The position numbers and the translations under genes were made by a program. The notes below the pieces were generated by a model, which was not told where the DNA came from, searched no databases, and saw nothing but the letters and a program-made list of their open reading frames with translations. From Naganishia liquefaciens (lineage: Eukaryota > Basidiomycota > Tremellomycetes > Filobasidiales > Filobasidiaceae): a stretch of DNA of 64,000 bases. Positions 35,678-47,464 of the stretch are shown piece after piece. Positions within the stretch are counted from its first letter, which is position 1. Every line of letters begins with the position of its first letter. The stretch is taken from the NCBI GenBank assembly GCA_013423385.1, contig BLZA01000030.1, positions 124,001 to 188,000 of the forward strand. Reading direction: 5' to 3'.

Positions 35678-36233
35678 TGTATTCGAGAGATCGACCAGTG
35701 ATTGGAGAGACGGATGAGTCTGGCAGCAGAGTAGGCGACACTCAAGACGTTCTCGGCGGTCAGAGTTCTATTGCTGATGCCTCACTCAAGTCTGTAGCCA
35801 CGTCGGTTGATGACTCATCCGCAGCTCCGACGGAAACTCGTGGCAGCAATATTTAACAGCTGTATTTTTCCGAGCGACCGCCGGCCGGATGGAGCAACTA
35901 TTGGACAAGGTCGTGGCTTGAAATAAAGGCTGTCTCACAGACGGAACAGCCCCATCCGAAAGGAGCAAGCGAACCTCCTCGCAGTCTTTAAGGCTTGTCC
36001 CGCGGCCTGTTAGCAGCAGATGATATCTCAGCTGGAACCATCTTCGTACTTTTTACACTTCAATTCTTATTTCTAATACTTTGCACTGCGGGCAAGGCGA
36101 TAATCGCTTTCATCGGCATCCGGTTCTTCATCATGATAGTTTGAACCACGTACCCTGAATACAACACAACTTTGTGCTCGTTCTTTCTATTGCTGTCTAC
36201 TGATACAGTCTGTGGGCCGATGAAAGCAGACAG
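35678..36233. other. intergenic region between the SYLF gene and PSY2
   Basis: About 560 bp from the start of the SYLF gene to the stop of PSY2. It should hold the promoter of the SYLF gene. I see no exon or repeat. Confidence 0.4.
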
Positions 36234-39200
36234 CTATGTCGTTTGATTGCCTTGATCACCCTTTTTCTTGTCCGCTTCCGCGCCACTCTTCCTTCCAAAG
36301 CCGAGGTTGATCTTCAGCTTTTTGCCTGCATCCTTCATAGCCAGGCCAAGGCCGACAACACCACCGGAAGGCTTCTCCCTCAGAAGTTGCGTCTGTTCTG
36401 TTTTGCTTGGTTTGGGTGTTGCTGGTCGACTGTTAGTGAGCAGACTACCGAAGCCATCTTCGTCTTGCTCAATCTCTTGCTTGCGTTTCTTCGTCATTCT
36501 TGATGTTATCTCATCTAGATCTTGTCCGGCCGGCGTCCACGGAGAATTCGGAGAATTCAACTTCAACTTGATCCGGGTCCCTGGTGAAGCTGATGTATTC
36601 GATCCCGACGCTTCCGCACTGTCGATTGTCGGCCTCATGACAGAATTGGTGCTCTCATTCTGTATGGGAGCAGATGGGCGTAGACTTCTGTCGCGAGCAG
36701 GGGTCAGCGGAGAGGCCTCCGATGAATCCGAATCAGACCCGTCGTCGTAATCAAGTCCTAAAACACCGCCAGTCGACGGTCTTTCACCATGAGCAGGCCG
36801 TGAAAGCTTGGCTGGCTGAGTAGTATCTATGGCATCTGATTCGATGGGCCTCTTGCGCTTTTGAGCGCCGGTGGGACTTGTCACGGGATCTGTAGCGGAT
36901 GGCGGTGTGGGTCCAATCAACTCCTCGTCCGAGTCGCCGTTAAAGTAGTCATCCTCTGTTGTGTCCATTCTCTTGCTGAACGAGCCGCTATTCAAGCGGG
37001 TATCACGATTTAGCAAAGTTCGAAGCGCACTATCCGGAAGTCAGACTTGCCTCTCTTCTGAAACAGATGGCTGGTTACTTGGCATCGGCTCATTGTTCTG
37101 CTCCCACCTTGTGGCCAGAGCGAGTATGTATGGTTTTAGCAGAGGCCGTTCAGCCAGTACTTGCAATCTTGGCTTGTATTTCTCGAAGAGGTGATTGACA
37201 ACAACCTTGAGATTGTCCTAAAATCGGGCGGAATATCAGCGAGAGATAGCCAGCTTTGCAGTGTGTGATTGACCTTTCGGATGACCTCGAGGATATCCAG
37301 GCATGTGGAGCTGAGCATGTTATCCCTCGGGAGTTCAGCCTCGAGCAACTCCAGCATCGGAAGTAGCATCTCGTATTTGATCAAGTGTCGATGAATGAAA
37401 TGGTTGCTCGCCTTTAAGCATGCCCTTAGATATCGGAGTGAAGCTGATGGGAAACGAAAATCAGCAGGGGGATGCTCCATACAAGTCTGACTGGCTTACC
37501 GTGACGTAATGGTTTCTGTTTCATGTATAACAGACTCGCTATCCGCATGGATACGGGATTCGACAGGATGAAGAATTGAGCTCGGTGGCCGTGTTGCGCC
37601 ACAAAGAAAGCCAATAGCTCCGACAGATACTGCACGAGCATAATATCGGCAGGTGTCAGCGACAAGGCTTTGGCTAAGAAGGTTGCATGATTAGTCCTGC
37701 GAAACAGAATCTCTTTGAGGTTGAGACTTGCCTTTGTAAGCCTTGAAGTCCGGTAGTTCAACGATCGGCTTGTACATGTCTATAATGCAGGCTTCGTAAA
37801 AGTAACCGAGGAACGCATCTCCCGTGGCCTGATCGCGTTGCGTCCGCAGGATATTGGGTATCTGAAGACGAGAGTTTTGCAGCGTTTCAGACGGGCAATC
37901 CGGCAACTGCTCTCTTATACCTAAACTTACCTCCGACCCTTCGCCCCCGATATCTACCAAAGTCCGAATGGCATCTGCCATTTGACTTTTGAGTCCCAGA
38001 TCGGTTGTCGATAGCATCAACGAGGACATGTCTTCTGCTATCGTCTTGCGCTTCTCGGCGTGCTCGCGCAAAGCATGAGTTCGAACCACGTTGACGTCAT
38101 GGTCGATGACTATGCTGAGCATTTCGGCAATCTGGTTAAGTATGGTCGGATCTTCTTGCTTCAAAGCCCATTCGCAGACAAAAAGCAAGCCGCGTTCGAC
38201 AAGGGTCCGATATAGTTGTTGCCGATGTTGCAATTGCACTTGCTTGCCCATCAGCATGAGCTGATGTAGGAGAGCAACAACGTCTTTTCTTCGCTTATTT
38301 TCTTCCTCGTTGACGTCCCCTGGTTCCGGCGTGACAGCACGTTTCCCGGACACCTCCGCAATCTTCAGCTTGCTCTCCTTGAAGCCAGAGAACAATTCTG
38401 AAAGGAAACGGTCGTTGTTGGCAATGTGTGTTATGATGTCAATTTGGTTGAAGAAAAGTAGCGAGTTGAGGATGTTGAACATAGGATCGTCGAGAACTCT
38501 TGCGAGTATCACGTCTTTGAGGTAAAGTAATCGATAGGTCTGATGGATCTTGGCGCGGACGTTCTCATCTTCAATTGGCACGACCTCCTTGAAACGGGAT
38601 CCGCCTGACAGGAACTCGCGATAGGAGGCTTTATATGTCGGATATTCGGGGTCATCTACACGCAGGCCATGTCAGTAATGAGGGCGAAAAAGACTATAGC
38701 TACTCACATTCCATTATACCGGCCATACCCAAGAAGACGTCCTCCTGCAGCAAATATTCGTAAAGGCCGTTGTCATTGAGTGATACTGCGAAGTGACTTG
38801 TCAGGACCATGGTTGGATATTGTTACGGAATGCTCACAGATTGTGGACATCATGGTGCAAAGCGAATGAAGGTCATCCAGACTTTCCATATCTTCCGCAA
38901 CCTCGAATACTCTTATCATCTGACGCACATAATCCTGTGGATAGGGCGTATAAGACGTCAAACATTCAACAAATATGGTTTGACCAGTGCACTTACATTT
39001 GTGATCACAAATTCGACGGTCTTCTCTCTGCCCGCAATCGATCTGGAGGAAACTTTGAGTGCCGTCTCTTGTTCCCTGTGGCCAGAGCGTCAGTACAAAG
39101 AATCCCGAGAAATCTTGAAAGCTTGCCTCAGGTTGGTAAGGGAAAGAGGAGACCATCCTCTCGATTCTCTTTCTGCGTACTGCTGATTGGCTTGTTCATG

Positions 39201-40153
39201 AGCCAGCTGCGGTGATGGCGGCATGGGCGATGACGAAGACGCAGACATAGGAGCTTGGTCATCTTTCATCGTGGCAGAATTAGCCTTGAGGGGCGTCAAC
39301 TGATACACCAAGCTCACCATAGATCAGCTGCAGATGCCGTTGAACTTCTTGTATAAAGTCCCAGATGTTGTTGCAGCCTTCTGGATCTTGGAAAGACAGC
39401 GCAACGTCTAATCCATTAGTTTCTGTCCATACAATCAGGGTTTCTGCATGGGGCTTCGATCAGCTTAGAAAGCAAGTAGAGATCGTCTTTCCCACCTTGC
39501 TGCCGTGAATACTGCTCTGTCTTGCCAACCCTGCTCCGGAGCAAGAAGGGATCTTCTCCTTCGCGAAAGAAACCCCCTGGTTCGACAGGTTCTTCCACAG
39601 GCTGTGGCTGTCCGTCTTGTGCTAGCTGTTCCGTCGCAGCTGTTTCTTCTCTAGTTACGACTAGCAAAGCCTCATCGGAAGCTTCGTCATATATCCCTTC
39701 AACAAATCCGGTCCCCCTGTCCTCCCAAGCTTGACCACGAAGCTCGTAAACCTTGAGGGCAGGAAAAATGGATCAGAGCCACTGTCTATGATAACTAATT
39801 ACGAGGCTCACCTTGACTCGCTTCTTTCCTTCTTGGAACGCCGGGACCATCTCTTCTTGCACCAGGTCGGGATCTTCATGGCGTTGATCCTGATCCTCCT
39901 GAGTGCCTTCGCGTCTCTGACGTTCCAGCTCCTCGCGCATCTCTTCCCTCTTCTCCTCTTCTGTAGTACTATGCAAGGCGTTTGCTGCAGTAGCGGCAGC
40001 AGCTGAATCGGCAACCGTCGGCGCATCGAGTTTGAGTTCTTCCGACGAGGCACCGTCGTTGCTGGTCTCCTCTGGCGGCGGGGTGAGGACCGCGTCTGCT
40101 ACCTCCTTCGGTTCATCCTCTCCAGCCTTCACTAACAGATTCGAACTCGACAT
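36234..40153 (-). CDS. PSY2: PP4 regulatory subunit 3 (PSY2/SMEK family)
   Basis: Thirteen exons (39812..40153, 39496..39751, 39318..39443, 39127..39262, 38997..39075, 38838..38934, 38708..38785, 37931..38655, 37732..37861, 37500..37673, 37274..37443, 37051..37217, 36234..36987) give 1,077 residues. A disordered acidic N-terminus precedes a PH/EVH1-like domain (RVKVYELRGQAWEDRGTGF to ALSFQDPEGCNNIWDFIQEV). The SMK-1 armadillo region follows (GREKTVEFVITND, LDDLHSLCTMM, VFLGMAGIMEYDPEYPTYKA, LKDVILARVLDDP), then a charged C-terminal tail. The subunit targets PP4 to substrates in DNA-damage and glucose responses. Three introns start with GC rather than GT: 39076..39126, 37674..37731 and 36988..37050. 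In each, the GC donor is required by frame. Intron 37862..37930 is 69 nt without a stop. Confidence 0.93.
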
Positions 40154-40625
40154 CCTGAACAGTAGAAATACGGCGGAAGTCGAAGACGACGAAATCTGGA
40201 GAAATGACGGAAACCTGATGGGGAATGCGCCCGTGTTGCCGTTTTCTGTTGCGGTACCGCTGATCTCGCGTGGTAGATTGAGCGATCACTTGAGCTGCAT
40301 TCTACTCATCTGTAGGCAGCTTGAAGAAGGGATAAGAGGTTCGCGTTCAATTCTATCGAGTCACCGAGCAGGGTTGTTTACAGGCATCATGGGCCGCGAG
40401 TGAGTGACGAGCTGGTCGATCGCCTTCCGAGCAACTGACTCACGCGAGCAGCTTCCGACCTTAGCTTATTATTAGCGTGGCGGCTGCTTCCGCTTCGGGA
40501 GGCATCCTTCAAACTTCGTTCAAGCAGAGCAAGGTGTACTATAGCATTGGGGCGAGCGCTTGCAACATGCTTCTCAATATACTGTGATGTTCCGATACAA
40601 CAGAAGAGACGACAGACTGCATTGC
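40154..40625. other. intergenic region upstream of PSY2
   Basis: About 470 bp from the PSY2 start to the stop of the WBP4-like gene. It presumably holds the PSY2 promoter. No exon or repeat is seen. Confidence 0.4.
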
Positions 40626-41867
40626 CTACATCTTCTGCCGCACACTGCGGTTGGCAGCTCCGGGGGCTTTGCGCTTCTTAAACATGCTGCCCGTCGACGG
40701 CTTGCTTTCCGGCACAATCTCCTCCTTCTTGATCCCCTCCTCTGGCTGGCTCTCGGGACCTGGGTCTTCTCGCTTGACGTCCGCTTCTACCGAGCCAACG
40801 TCCCGCATTTTTCCTGTCGTAAATTTGCTCTCGTCGATCCCGCTCACTTGCCACTTGACGGCTTCGCCCTTGATGCGATCGCTATGCAAGCCGGAGACTT
40901 CTTCCTCTTTCGGCTCGATATCGGTCTCCTCATCTTTCACTTTACTCGACGCGGTCTTTTCCTTCGTGCCGAGCGTCAATATCGAATCCGGATCCCATTC
41001 TCCATCATCGTATGGATCCGGCTTCATCCGCCGTGGCCGCTCCCCCGAATTGTCGCCCGGCTGTCCATCGGTTTCGAACCGGAAGTTTCTCGCCTCCTCA
41101 CCGGGATCGTCCTCGAGACTCCCTCTCAGTAGACTGACGCGATGCTTGGTGTCCTCTCCACCGTTGAACGCATACCGAGCGTCCGGCTCGCCGCCATCAT
41201 CGCCCGCGTTTGACGTCATATCGCTCGGCGTTACCACAGCCACTGTCTCCCATGCGCCAGCCTGTCCGACCTTTGCTCTCTCATCTCTTTCCATCTTTGC
41301 GCGATCCGATAATAGAGAGTCCGTATCGACAAATCCTAAGTCGGCTGCAGAGCTATAGTTGGCGTACTTGTCGGTCTGCGCCGGCTTTCCCGCTGCAAGT
41401 CTCGGTTTTGGCGGAGCGGTCGACGATGATGCTGATGCGGATCCATAATGACCCGAGCTTCCATGTGCCAGTGCGGCTTGCTACGATTGACATTAGGAGC
41501 GTCTGAGTACAGAGATAAAACCAAACATACCTTCTCTATTTGCGCCATAATCTTCTTCTCCTCCGCCTTCTCCTTCACTGCTTTCTCTCCCGTCTTGTAA
41601 ATGTCTCTGAGGAATCGATCCTTGTTGCCTTGATGGCGGAGACCGGTTTCATGTTGACGACGGGACTGAATACGATAACGCGGTCAGAACCGTAAGGATC
41701 TGCTAGTAAGGTGACAACTTACGGGAGCGTCATCTCGAATGAAGATCTTGCAATATTGGCAGAAGTACTGCTTCTTCGATACCCAGTACCTGCAAACAAA
41801 GTCGTGTCATTCTTAGCTGGTCACACAGGTTTTACGCCATTGCGGCAGTATTCACATACTCGCTCAT
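40626..41867 (-). CDS. WBP4/FBP21-like U1-type zinc-finger splicing protein, no WW domain
   Basis: Exons 41860..41867, 41723..41789, 41531..41665 and 40626..41480 give 354 residues. The first exon codes for MSE only. The N-terminus then reads YWVSKKQYFCQYCKIFI and RRQHETGLRHQ, a matrin/U1-C type C2H2 finger (C-x2-C ... H-x5-H) followed by a charged helix (GEKAVKEKAEEKKIMAQIEK), as in WBP4. Human WBP4 carries two WW domains after this region; here the rest is charged and disordered and I see no WW signature. The C-terminus contains GSMFKKRKAP, similar to the conserved FKKRK end of the family. A role in the spliceosomal B complex is inferred from the finger. Confidence 0.83.
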
Positions 41868-42195
41868 TTTGGCTCCACAGCTGAAGAGTAGATGATTTGG
41901 CCCGTCGCTGGTTCGAAGCGCGTTCAGAAGGGTGACCAAAGTCGGAATTTCGAGGTACTACCTTGACTGTTGTCGATGCGTCGGAACGCTCGTTCTGCGT
42001 AAGTATGTATCAATTACAAGAGCGCTGCAGTCAAAGGAGATCTCAAAACTGGCTTCATGGATGTTCAACAAGCTGTTTAACACGGTTCATCAACGTGAAC
42101 TCATCCGATCGCCCTTACTAGCGCGCGCGCAGGCCGTTAACCCATGTACTTATGCACAAGAGCCTTAGAAGTATACGTAGGAAGGCGACTCATGC
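41868..42195. promoter_or_regulatory. divergent promoter region, WBP4-like gene and GATC
   Basis: 328 bp between two divergent start codons, so both promoters must overlap or abut here. No exon is supported and I recognise no defined element. Confidence 0.45.
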
Positions 42196-42948
42196 ATGAC
42201 GAGCCTCTCGGCATTCCACATCACATCTGGGGCCAGAAGACTCGACATGTCACGACTCCGCGAGACCGTTCGCATCAGCCAGAAGCTTTGCTGCCAGCAC
42301 CGCAACACCGATGTCGCCCATATCACCCTAAGAACACCCGCTCGCAATCGCACCTCGAGCAGCAGAAGTCCGCCAGTCGGTAACCGCCTTGGCACACGAC
42401 CATTGTCAAACTCAGTGCGACAGCAGATCATAGGCCTTCAATCCCAAAAATCTGAAGGTGCTACGTTCGATCCGCTGAACCCTCAAATCGACACGGACGA
42501 ACTCGGCCTGCCGCTCGAGCCTATCTCATTGCCTCCAGAAATCTTTAATCCTCCCCCAACAAGGATCTCTTCCGCTCAACTACAGCGGCTACACAGAATG
42601 GCGTCCATCGCTCCGCCAACGGCAGGGTCTGAAGAGGAATTGGAAATGCTTCGAGATCTCGAAGGCCTCCTGGGACTCATGGATCAAGTCAAGAGTGTCA
42701 AACTGGATGCGGACCTTGTCGAATGTACACCGGGGTCAGAGAGAAAAGCCGACGAAGCGTACATGAAGGTGAAGCGCAAAGATGCCATCCGAAAGCTGCT
42801 CATATCCGGGAACTACGCGGATCCTAGCGACATTTTTGACGGCAGCCGAATTGACGAGGCTCCCCTCGCGCAAGACGACGTACCTGGACATGAACCTGTC
42901 ATTGGCAAAGGACTACTGGCATGGCGAGCAGAGCCAATGGAAAAATGA
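42196..42948 (+). CDS. GATC: mitochondrial Glu-tRNA(Gln) amidotransferase subunit C-like
   Basis: A single-exon gene of 250 residues. The N-terminal 70 residues are rich in Arg/Ser/Thr with few acids (RLRETVRISQKLCCQHR), as in a mitochondrial targeting sequence. A GatC-type helical region follows at about residues 123-175: RISSAQLQRLHRMASI, then LEMLRDLEGLLGLMDQVKSV. The last 75 residues are hydrophilic. GatC helps assemble GatA and GatB, which convert misacylated Glu-tRNA(Gln) to Gln-tRNA(Gln) in mitochondria. An internal ATG at 42247 could be the true start. The assignment rests on the helical region and targeting-like N-terminus rather than on strong motifs. Confidence 0.75.
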   Translation: MTSLSAFHITSGARRLDMSRLRETVRISQKLCCQHRNTDVAHITLRTPARNRTSSSRSPPVGNRLGTRPLSNSVRQQIIGLQSQKSEGATFDPLNPQIDTDELGLPLEPISLPPEIFNPPPTRISSAQLQRLHRMASIAPPTAGSEEELEMLRDLEGLLGLMDQVKSVKLDADLVECTPGSERKADEAYMKVKRKDAIRKLLISGNYADPSDIFDGSRIDEAPLAQDDVPGHEPVIGKGLLAWRAEPMEK

Positions 42949-43106
42949 CTTGATCGTGAGCTGGCTGGCCTCTATGATGTTGATCCCTGTGAAACAAGGC
43001 ATAATGCGTGACGGTATTACAACGTGATGGGAGCCGTGTCCAAGACTCGGCATTATAGCATACATGTGGTCGTGATTGATGTCTAGTGATGTTACGCCAG
43101 ATCATT

Positions 43107-45403
43107 TCACTTGCGTCGGAAATCTCTGGGCCTCATCTTCTCCCTCTTCGAGAGTCCCGTGCCGTATGGTGAGGCATGACCTTTTGCGCCGTGCTTCTTG
43201 CGTTTATTCTTGTGACCAGGAAGGCTTCCGCGAGACTCGAACATGCGGTCGCTACCCTGTTTGGCTTGGGAACCTTCAGAGACGGATGATGCTTTGTAGC
43301 CGAACGACGAAGATGGGACCGCGTTGATTTTCTTTTGCGACGGAGATTTATCGAATCCTTTGGTTTTCTTGCGCATGTGCTGATCCTCGTCTTCTCGTTC
43401 GCTTTCTGATGATCTTTCGTCTGACTCATTGTTCGACGGATTTGCGATCCCATTTGCGATCCTTCCTGACTGCTCATCTTCATCCGACTGTTTCCTCTTT
43501 TCTCCTCGCTTCACTGGGGATGATGAACTCGCAACCGGCGTGCCTTCCTCCCGGTCTGCGCGTGCTAAACGTGTACTATCCGACTGATCCTTGCGTGGCG
43601 TGCTGGCTGCATTGGCTTTACCAGCTTTGATCGCGTCAAGCGCACTCCCGGCTTTGCGGATGTAATGCAGGATATACGCCGATGGAAACACTCTTGCTTG
43701 GGCGACATGGACTGATTCGTCGTTGGCTTCAAACCACGTGCCGTTCTTGTTCTTGACATAAGAGTAGTAATGACCGATGTGAGGACCGGACCCCTGATGG
43801 ACGGTGACGGCGTATAACTCGTAGAGTGGACTGCCAGTATAATTATCCATATATGGGTCCAGGTTGAGATTACCTGTGTATTTGATAGTTGACGTAATTT
43901 TCCGGCCAGTCGGGGTGAATCGTTTGAGGTGAAGAGATAGTACTTCCGGAGCTTTCACAATCTGCATCTGCTTCGTAGCATCGACGAGTTTGTTGCATCT
44001 GGAGCAGCTCGTCAGTGATCGAAGCTGAGATGGAAGGTTTGGCATTTGATGACATACTTCTCACACTTGTACTTGTTCTTGCCACTCAACGAATCCTTTT
44101 GCACGAACTTTGCCAACGCGTCCTTGACTGTTGCGGTTTTGTTGTCGAGGTCCAGACTGAGGTCAAGAAAGGCGTCGAAGGTATCGCTGTTGTTTCCGCA
44201 GTCATGACAGGTGATTCGCGAGCGTAAGCGACCGCCCCAGACCTTATGTATCCAGGAGGTCTCCCTGACGGCATGAGGCTCTTTTCTGCAGGAGTCTCTC
44301 ATTAGCGAATTTTCTAGCGGGATTCGCCTGATATCACTCACGTCGCCTTCGCAAGCTTCAGAGCTTCATTGTGAAGCAGGTCAATTCCATATCGGAAGAA
44401 TTCGTGAGCGTCCTCCTGTCGGAATTGCCTCATGGAAGGGCAAATTTCTGCAATGCGTTGAATCAGCCGTCCAATAAGTCTCTTATACCTCACTCGCTAC
44501 GACTTACTTTTGATAGATCTCATGATTTCCTTTGGGGACCATGACTGTCCACTTGATGTCCAAAGATTACGACGAGCCTTCTGCAATTCGCAAGTAAAGC
44601 AAAACCCCTTGGAGGCCAATGTGCCTGAGACGCCGACAAGGGCCGAAGGATACCGTTAGGCTACATGCTTTTCCGAAGAACGGCATGGCAATGCGGGAAC
44701 CCACCGGCCCGTCTCAGAACTTACATGAAGAGAAGTCATGTCCTTGTCCCGAAAGGTAGTGCAACACCGGAGGGGTGTACATCATCACTTGCAGTATTGA
44801 GTTTGCGAAGCAGGTGTTGCCGAGGTTTTGGAGACCCTTAGCATGGCGCTCGTAGACAGTCTCCGCAGGCCATGCGACTTTGACAGGACGAGGCCAGAGA
44901 TCTTTTGTGCTGTTTGGTGCGGTTGAAGCTGATTCCGTTGCGCTATCGCGAGAGGAGTTTGCGGTGTACGAGAAGGACGGTTTCGAGGGCTAGCCAGCGG
45001 AAATCAGCATGAACCGATCCAAGCAACTTACGTCTTGACTCACACCAGCTTGGGCAGATCCATCCGTACCGTTCAAGTCTTCGGCGGAATCTACTGTTGG
45101 GTTGATCGGCTTGTACTTGGTCTCGTCCGTTGAAACTTTCTTCGCATACAGCTCAAACTTAATGGGATCAGCCAATAACGCCTTGATCCCGTCCCCATAC
45201 GCGTCTAGACCAGTCTTCGCTTGATGCGTTGAACCGTTGACAGGTTTGCCGACGGAAAAGTTCTTCATGGATATCGGGGACGCGGCTGCGCCATTCTGAC
45301 GACGCGGACTCTTGTGATAGCTTCTCTGGCTGGAAGACGCGGTATCGTTGACCAACCTGGCGTTCGTGGTGAAAGGCAGCGGTGATGGTGCGACTGCCGT
45401 CAT
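43107..45403 (-). CDS. ubiquitin carboxyl-terminal hydrolase, USP36/USP42 type
   Basis: Exons 45044..45403, 44725..44989, 44508..44624, 44342..44447, 44058..44285 and 43107..43998 give 655 residues. The catalytic core runs from the Cys box GLQNLGNTCFANSILQVMMY through QFRQEDAHEFFRYGIDLL, a zinc-finger-like CHDCG ... CEKCNKL pair, LSLHLKRFTP and the His box GPHIGHYYSYVKN ending with WFEANDESV. The C-terminal 200 residues are Lys/Ser-rich with nuclear or nucleolar localisation character, as in USP36, which stabilises nucleolar proteins. An in-frame ATG at 45466 would add 21 residues. Two in-frame donors 12 nt apart end exon 1 (45044 or 45032), so products with or without VSQD are possible. Confidence 0.9.
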
Positions 45404-45702
45404 GCTGCGTGTCTTACCAGAGGAAGCGCGTAAGGGTGGGCAGCAGACGACGACTCGTCTGATCATCCACAGCCTCGCAATGCTTCAATTGTCGTCATGA
45501 AAGTCACGTCGAGCTGCCGAACGCGTCCCTGAAAATCTTTACGCGGGGCGCTCAGCTCATCAGCATCCGCTAAAGCACATGAAGCAGCTCCTGAAGCTAT
45601 CTGATCCATTGATGTGCCGCCCAGACGAGACACATCCTATCTACATCATACTCTGCTTTACAACAAGACTGTCATACATGTGCACAGTGGCCCGAACATA
45701 TC
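45404..45702. other. intergenic region between NOB1 stop and USP start
   Basis: About 300 bp that must contain the promoter of the ubiquitin protease gene. No exon is seen apart from the possible 63-nt upstream extension of that gene. Confidence 0.4.
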
Positions 45703-47464
45703 TCACTTCCTCGACTTTCGAACTTGGTTGGGATTCCGTCTGCCGTGACCGACTTGCGGAAGATTGTCCCCAGCCTCGTGCCTGCCCTTGCCTGACATGC
45801 CGACTGACAGAATCTCAGGAAGCCACTGCGAAGGGAAGGTCAACATGCAGCGAAAGGGAATAGGTGCGCGATACTCACATCCGGATCGTTCCACGCTCCC
45901 AGACCTTTGCCTTTGCCCTCAGCCTGTGCCTTGGCCGCACGCTCCAGCTGCCTTTCTTCTTTTTGCCGCCTGATCTCCTCTCTGCGCATGCCGTCCATGA
46001 ATTCTTTCTGATCCTCACGCAGAATCAGACCCGTGCCACCAGCTTTCTGACCCTTGGCTGAGCCCATCTTTGGATCCGGAATCGAGTATTTGGTGCCTCG
46101 AGTTCGGTACTGGAAGTTTTGCTTGAGATGAATTTGGGTAGTCGGGTTGGCACCGCCCGTTGTCGTCACGGATGCTCGAATGAGCGACGGACTTCCGCAT
46201 GACGGGCAGAACTTCTTGCTCGGGTCTTTGCATACCCTGATGAAGGAGAACTATTCAGCTCGGAAACAACCGTCAGGATAATTGCACTCACTTGAAGCAC
46301 GCGTGACACCTCAACACCCAGCTCTTCACCTGCGCCATCTTCTTACCGCCCGTTCCAACCAAATTCAAGCCAATCTGCATGATCACGTTCTGCACGGCGT
46401 AATCTCCAGTCATACACGCCACATCCAGCGCCTTGCCTTGCGTCGCCGCCAATGCCTTGCCCTTGCCCTTTCGTCCTCGATCCTTCCGCGTCTTGGTTGG
46501 AGCCGGTTGGAAAACGCCTTCGGCAGAGTATCCCGATGGGGCAAGTCCGAGATCTTGAGACTTATGGGTGACGACATTCTCGGGCGTGATCCATTCGCCG
46601 GCGTCCGAGTCATCGCTATCTGAGGCGGCATCCGATGCTTCCTCCTCGGCATATACCTGTGTGCGGCGTTGATCCTCGGGAGGAGGAGCCGAGACGGACG
46701 ATCTCTCCTCAACCTCGGGCTGCGAAGGCGTCTCTGAATGAGGTTCGAGACTCAAGGAGCCCATCTTGGATGTCACATCGCTGGCCTGTCCCTTCTTGGG
46801 GCGAGTACTGTGTAGTGCGGGGAAGGCATCTTCCTCTGCGGCTTCTTCGGCTCTGGGTTCGACTTGCGCCGGTGCGACGGTCTTGCCCCATGGGTTGACG
46901 GCTGGTGCTTTCGGCACGGTAACTGGTTCAGATGTCACCTTAGGCTGGGCAACCGCTGCATCCGCGCCGAGAGGAGCCTGAATGCATACGAGATCAGCTG
47001 TTCGTCCTTCATGCATGCAATTGCAGTACTCGCCTTTCCGGGAACCTCTCGAATGTTGGCGAAACCATTCATCTCGACTTCTGCCGCGTACGTGAGCGCA
47101 ATAACGCCCAAATCGGTTCTCGACAGGACCGCGATATCTCCGGTATGCTTTGCCCATGCCATGACTGGACCAAGAGTGAGCGCGCTTGTGACGAGCCATA
47201 AAGTCTGAGTTGCGCACCTTTTGACATTGATACCGCGTCGGGCTCTCGTACCTCTACATCGATGTCCTGAAGCAATTTGAGCCTCTCCCAATGCTCCCGG
47301 GCATTCACATCTCGCAATTCAGCAAGGACTGCAGGAGTTGTGAGGTATTTCGTCGCAACGTTTCTTAACGGGGTGAGAGACAGCAGCGGTCCGGCATCGA
47401 GGACGAGGGTCTTGACAGGCGTGACTGCGCTTGGCACCTGTGCGCCCTGAGTTTCCGAAGCCAT
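45703..47464 (-). CDS. NOB1: NOB1, 20S pre-rRNA D-site endonuclease
   Basis: Exons 47252..47464, 47034..47204, 46292..46977, 45879..46236 and 45703..45825 give 516 residues. The N-terminal PIN domain shows KTLVLDAGPLLSLTPLRN, TPAVLAELRD, and KHTGDIAVLSRTDLGVIALT with the acidic metal-binding residues. A disordered acidic linker (SDSDDSDAGEW) follows, then the zinc ribbon LRCHACFKVCKDPSKKFC with PSCG, and the C-terminus GHGRRNPNQVRKSRK. NOB1 makes the final cut forming the 3' end of 18S rRNA in cytoplasmic pre-40S particles. The second intron (46978..47033) uses a GC donor (AAG|GCGAGT). A GT donor further upstream (GTTCCC) also keeps frame but is a poor match. The start MASETQ was preferred over an ATG 17 codons earlier. 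Confidence 0.93.

Noticed and set aside
37674-37740. A 31-nt GT-AG intron in PSY2
   Set aside because: The 58-nt GC-AG reading has a good branch site and pyrimidine tract and a normal length.
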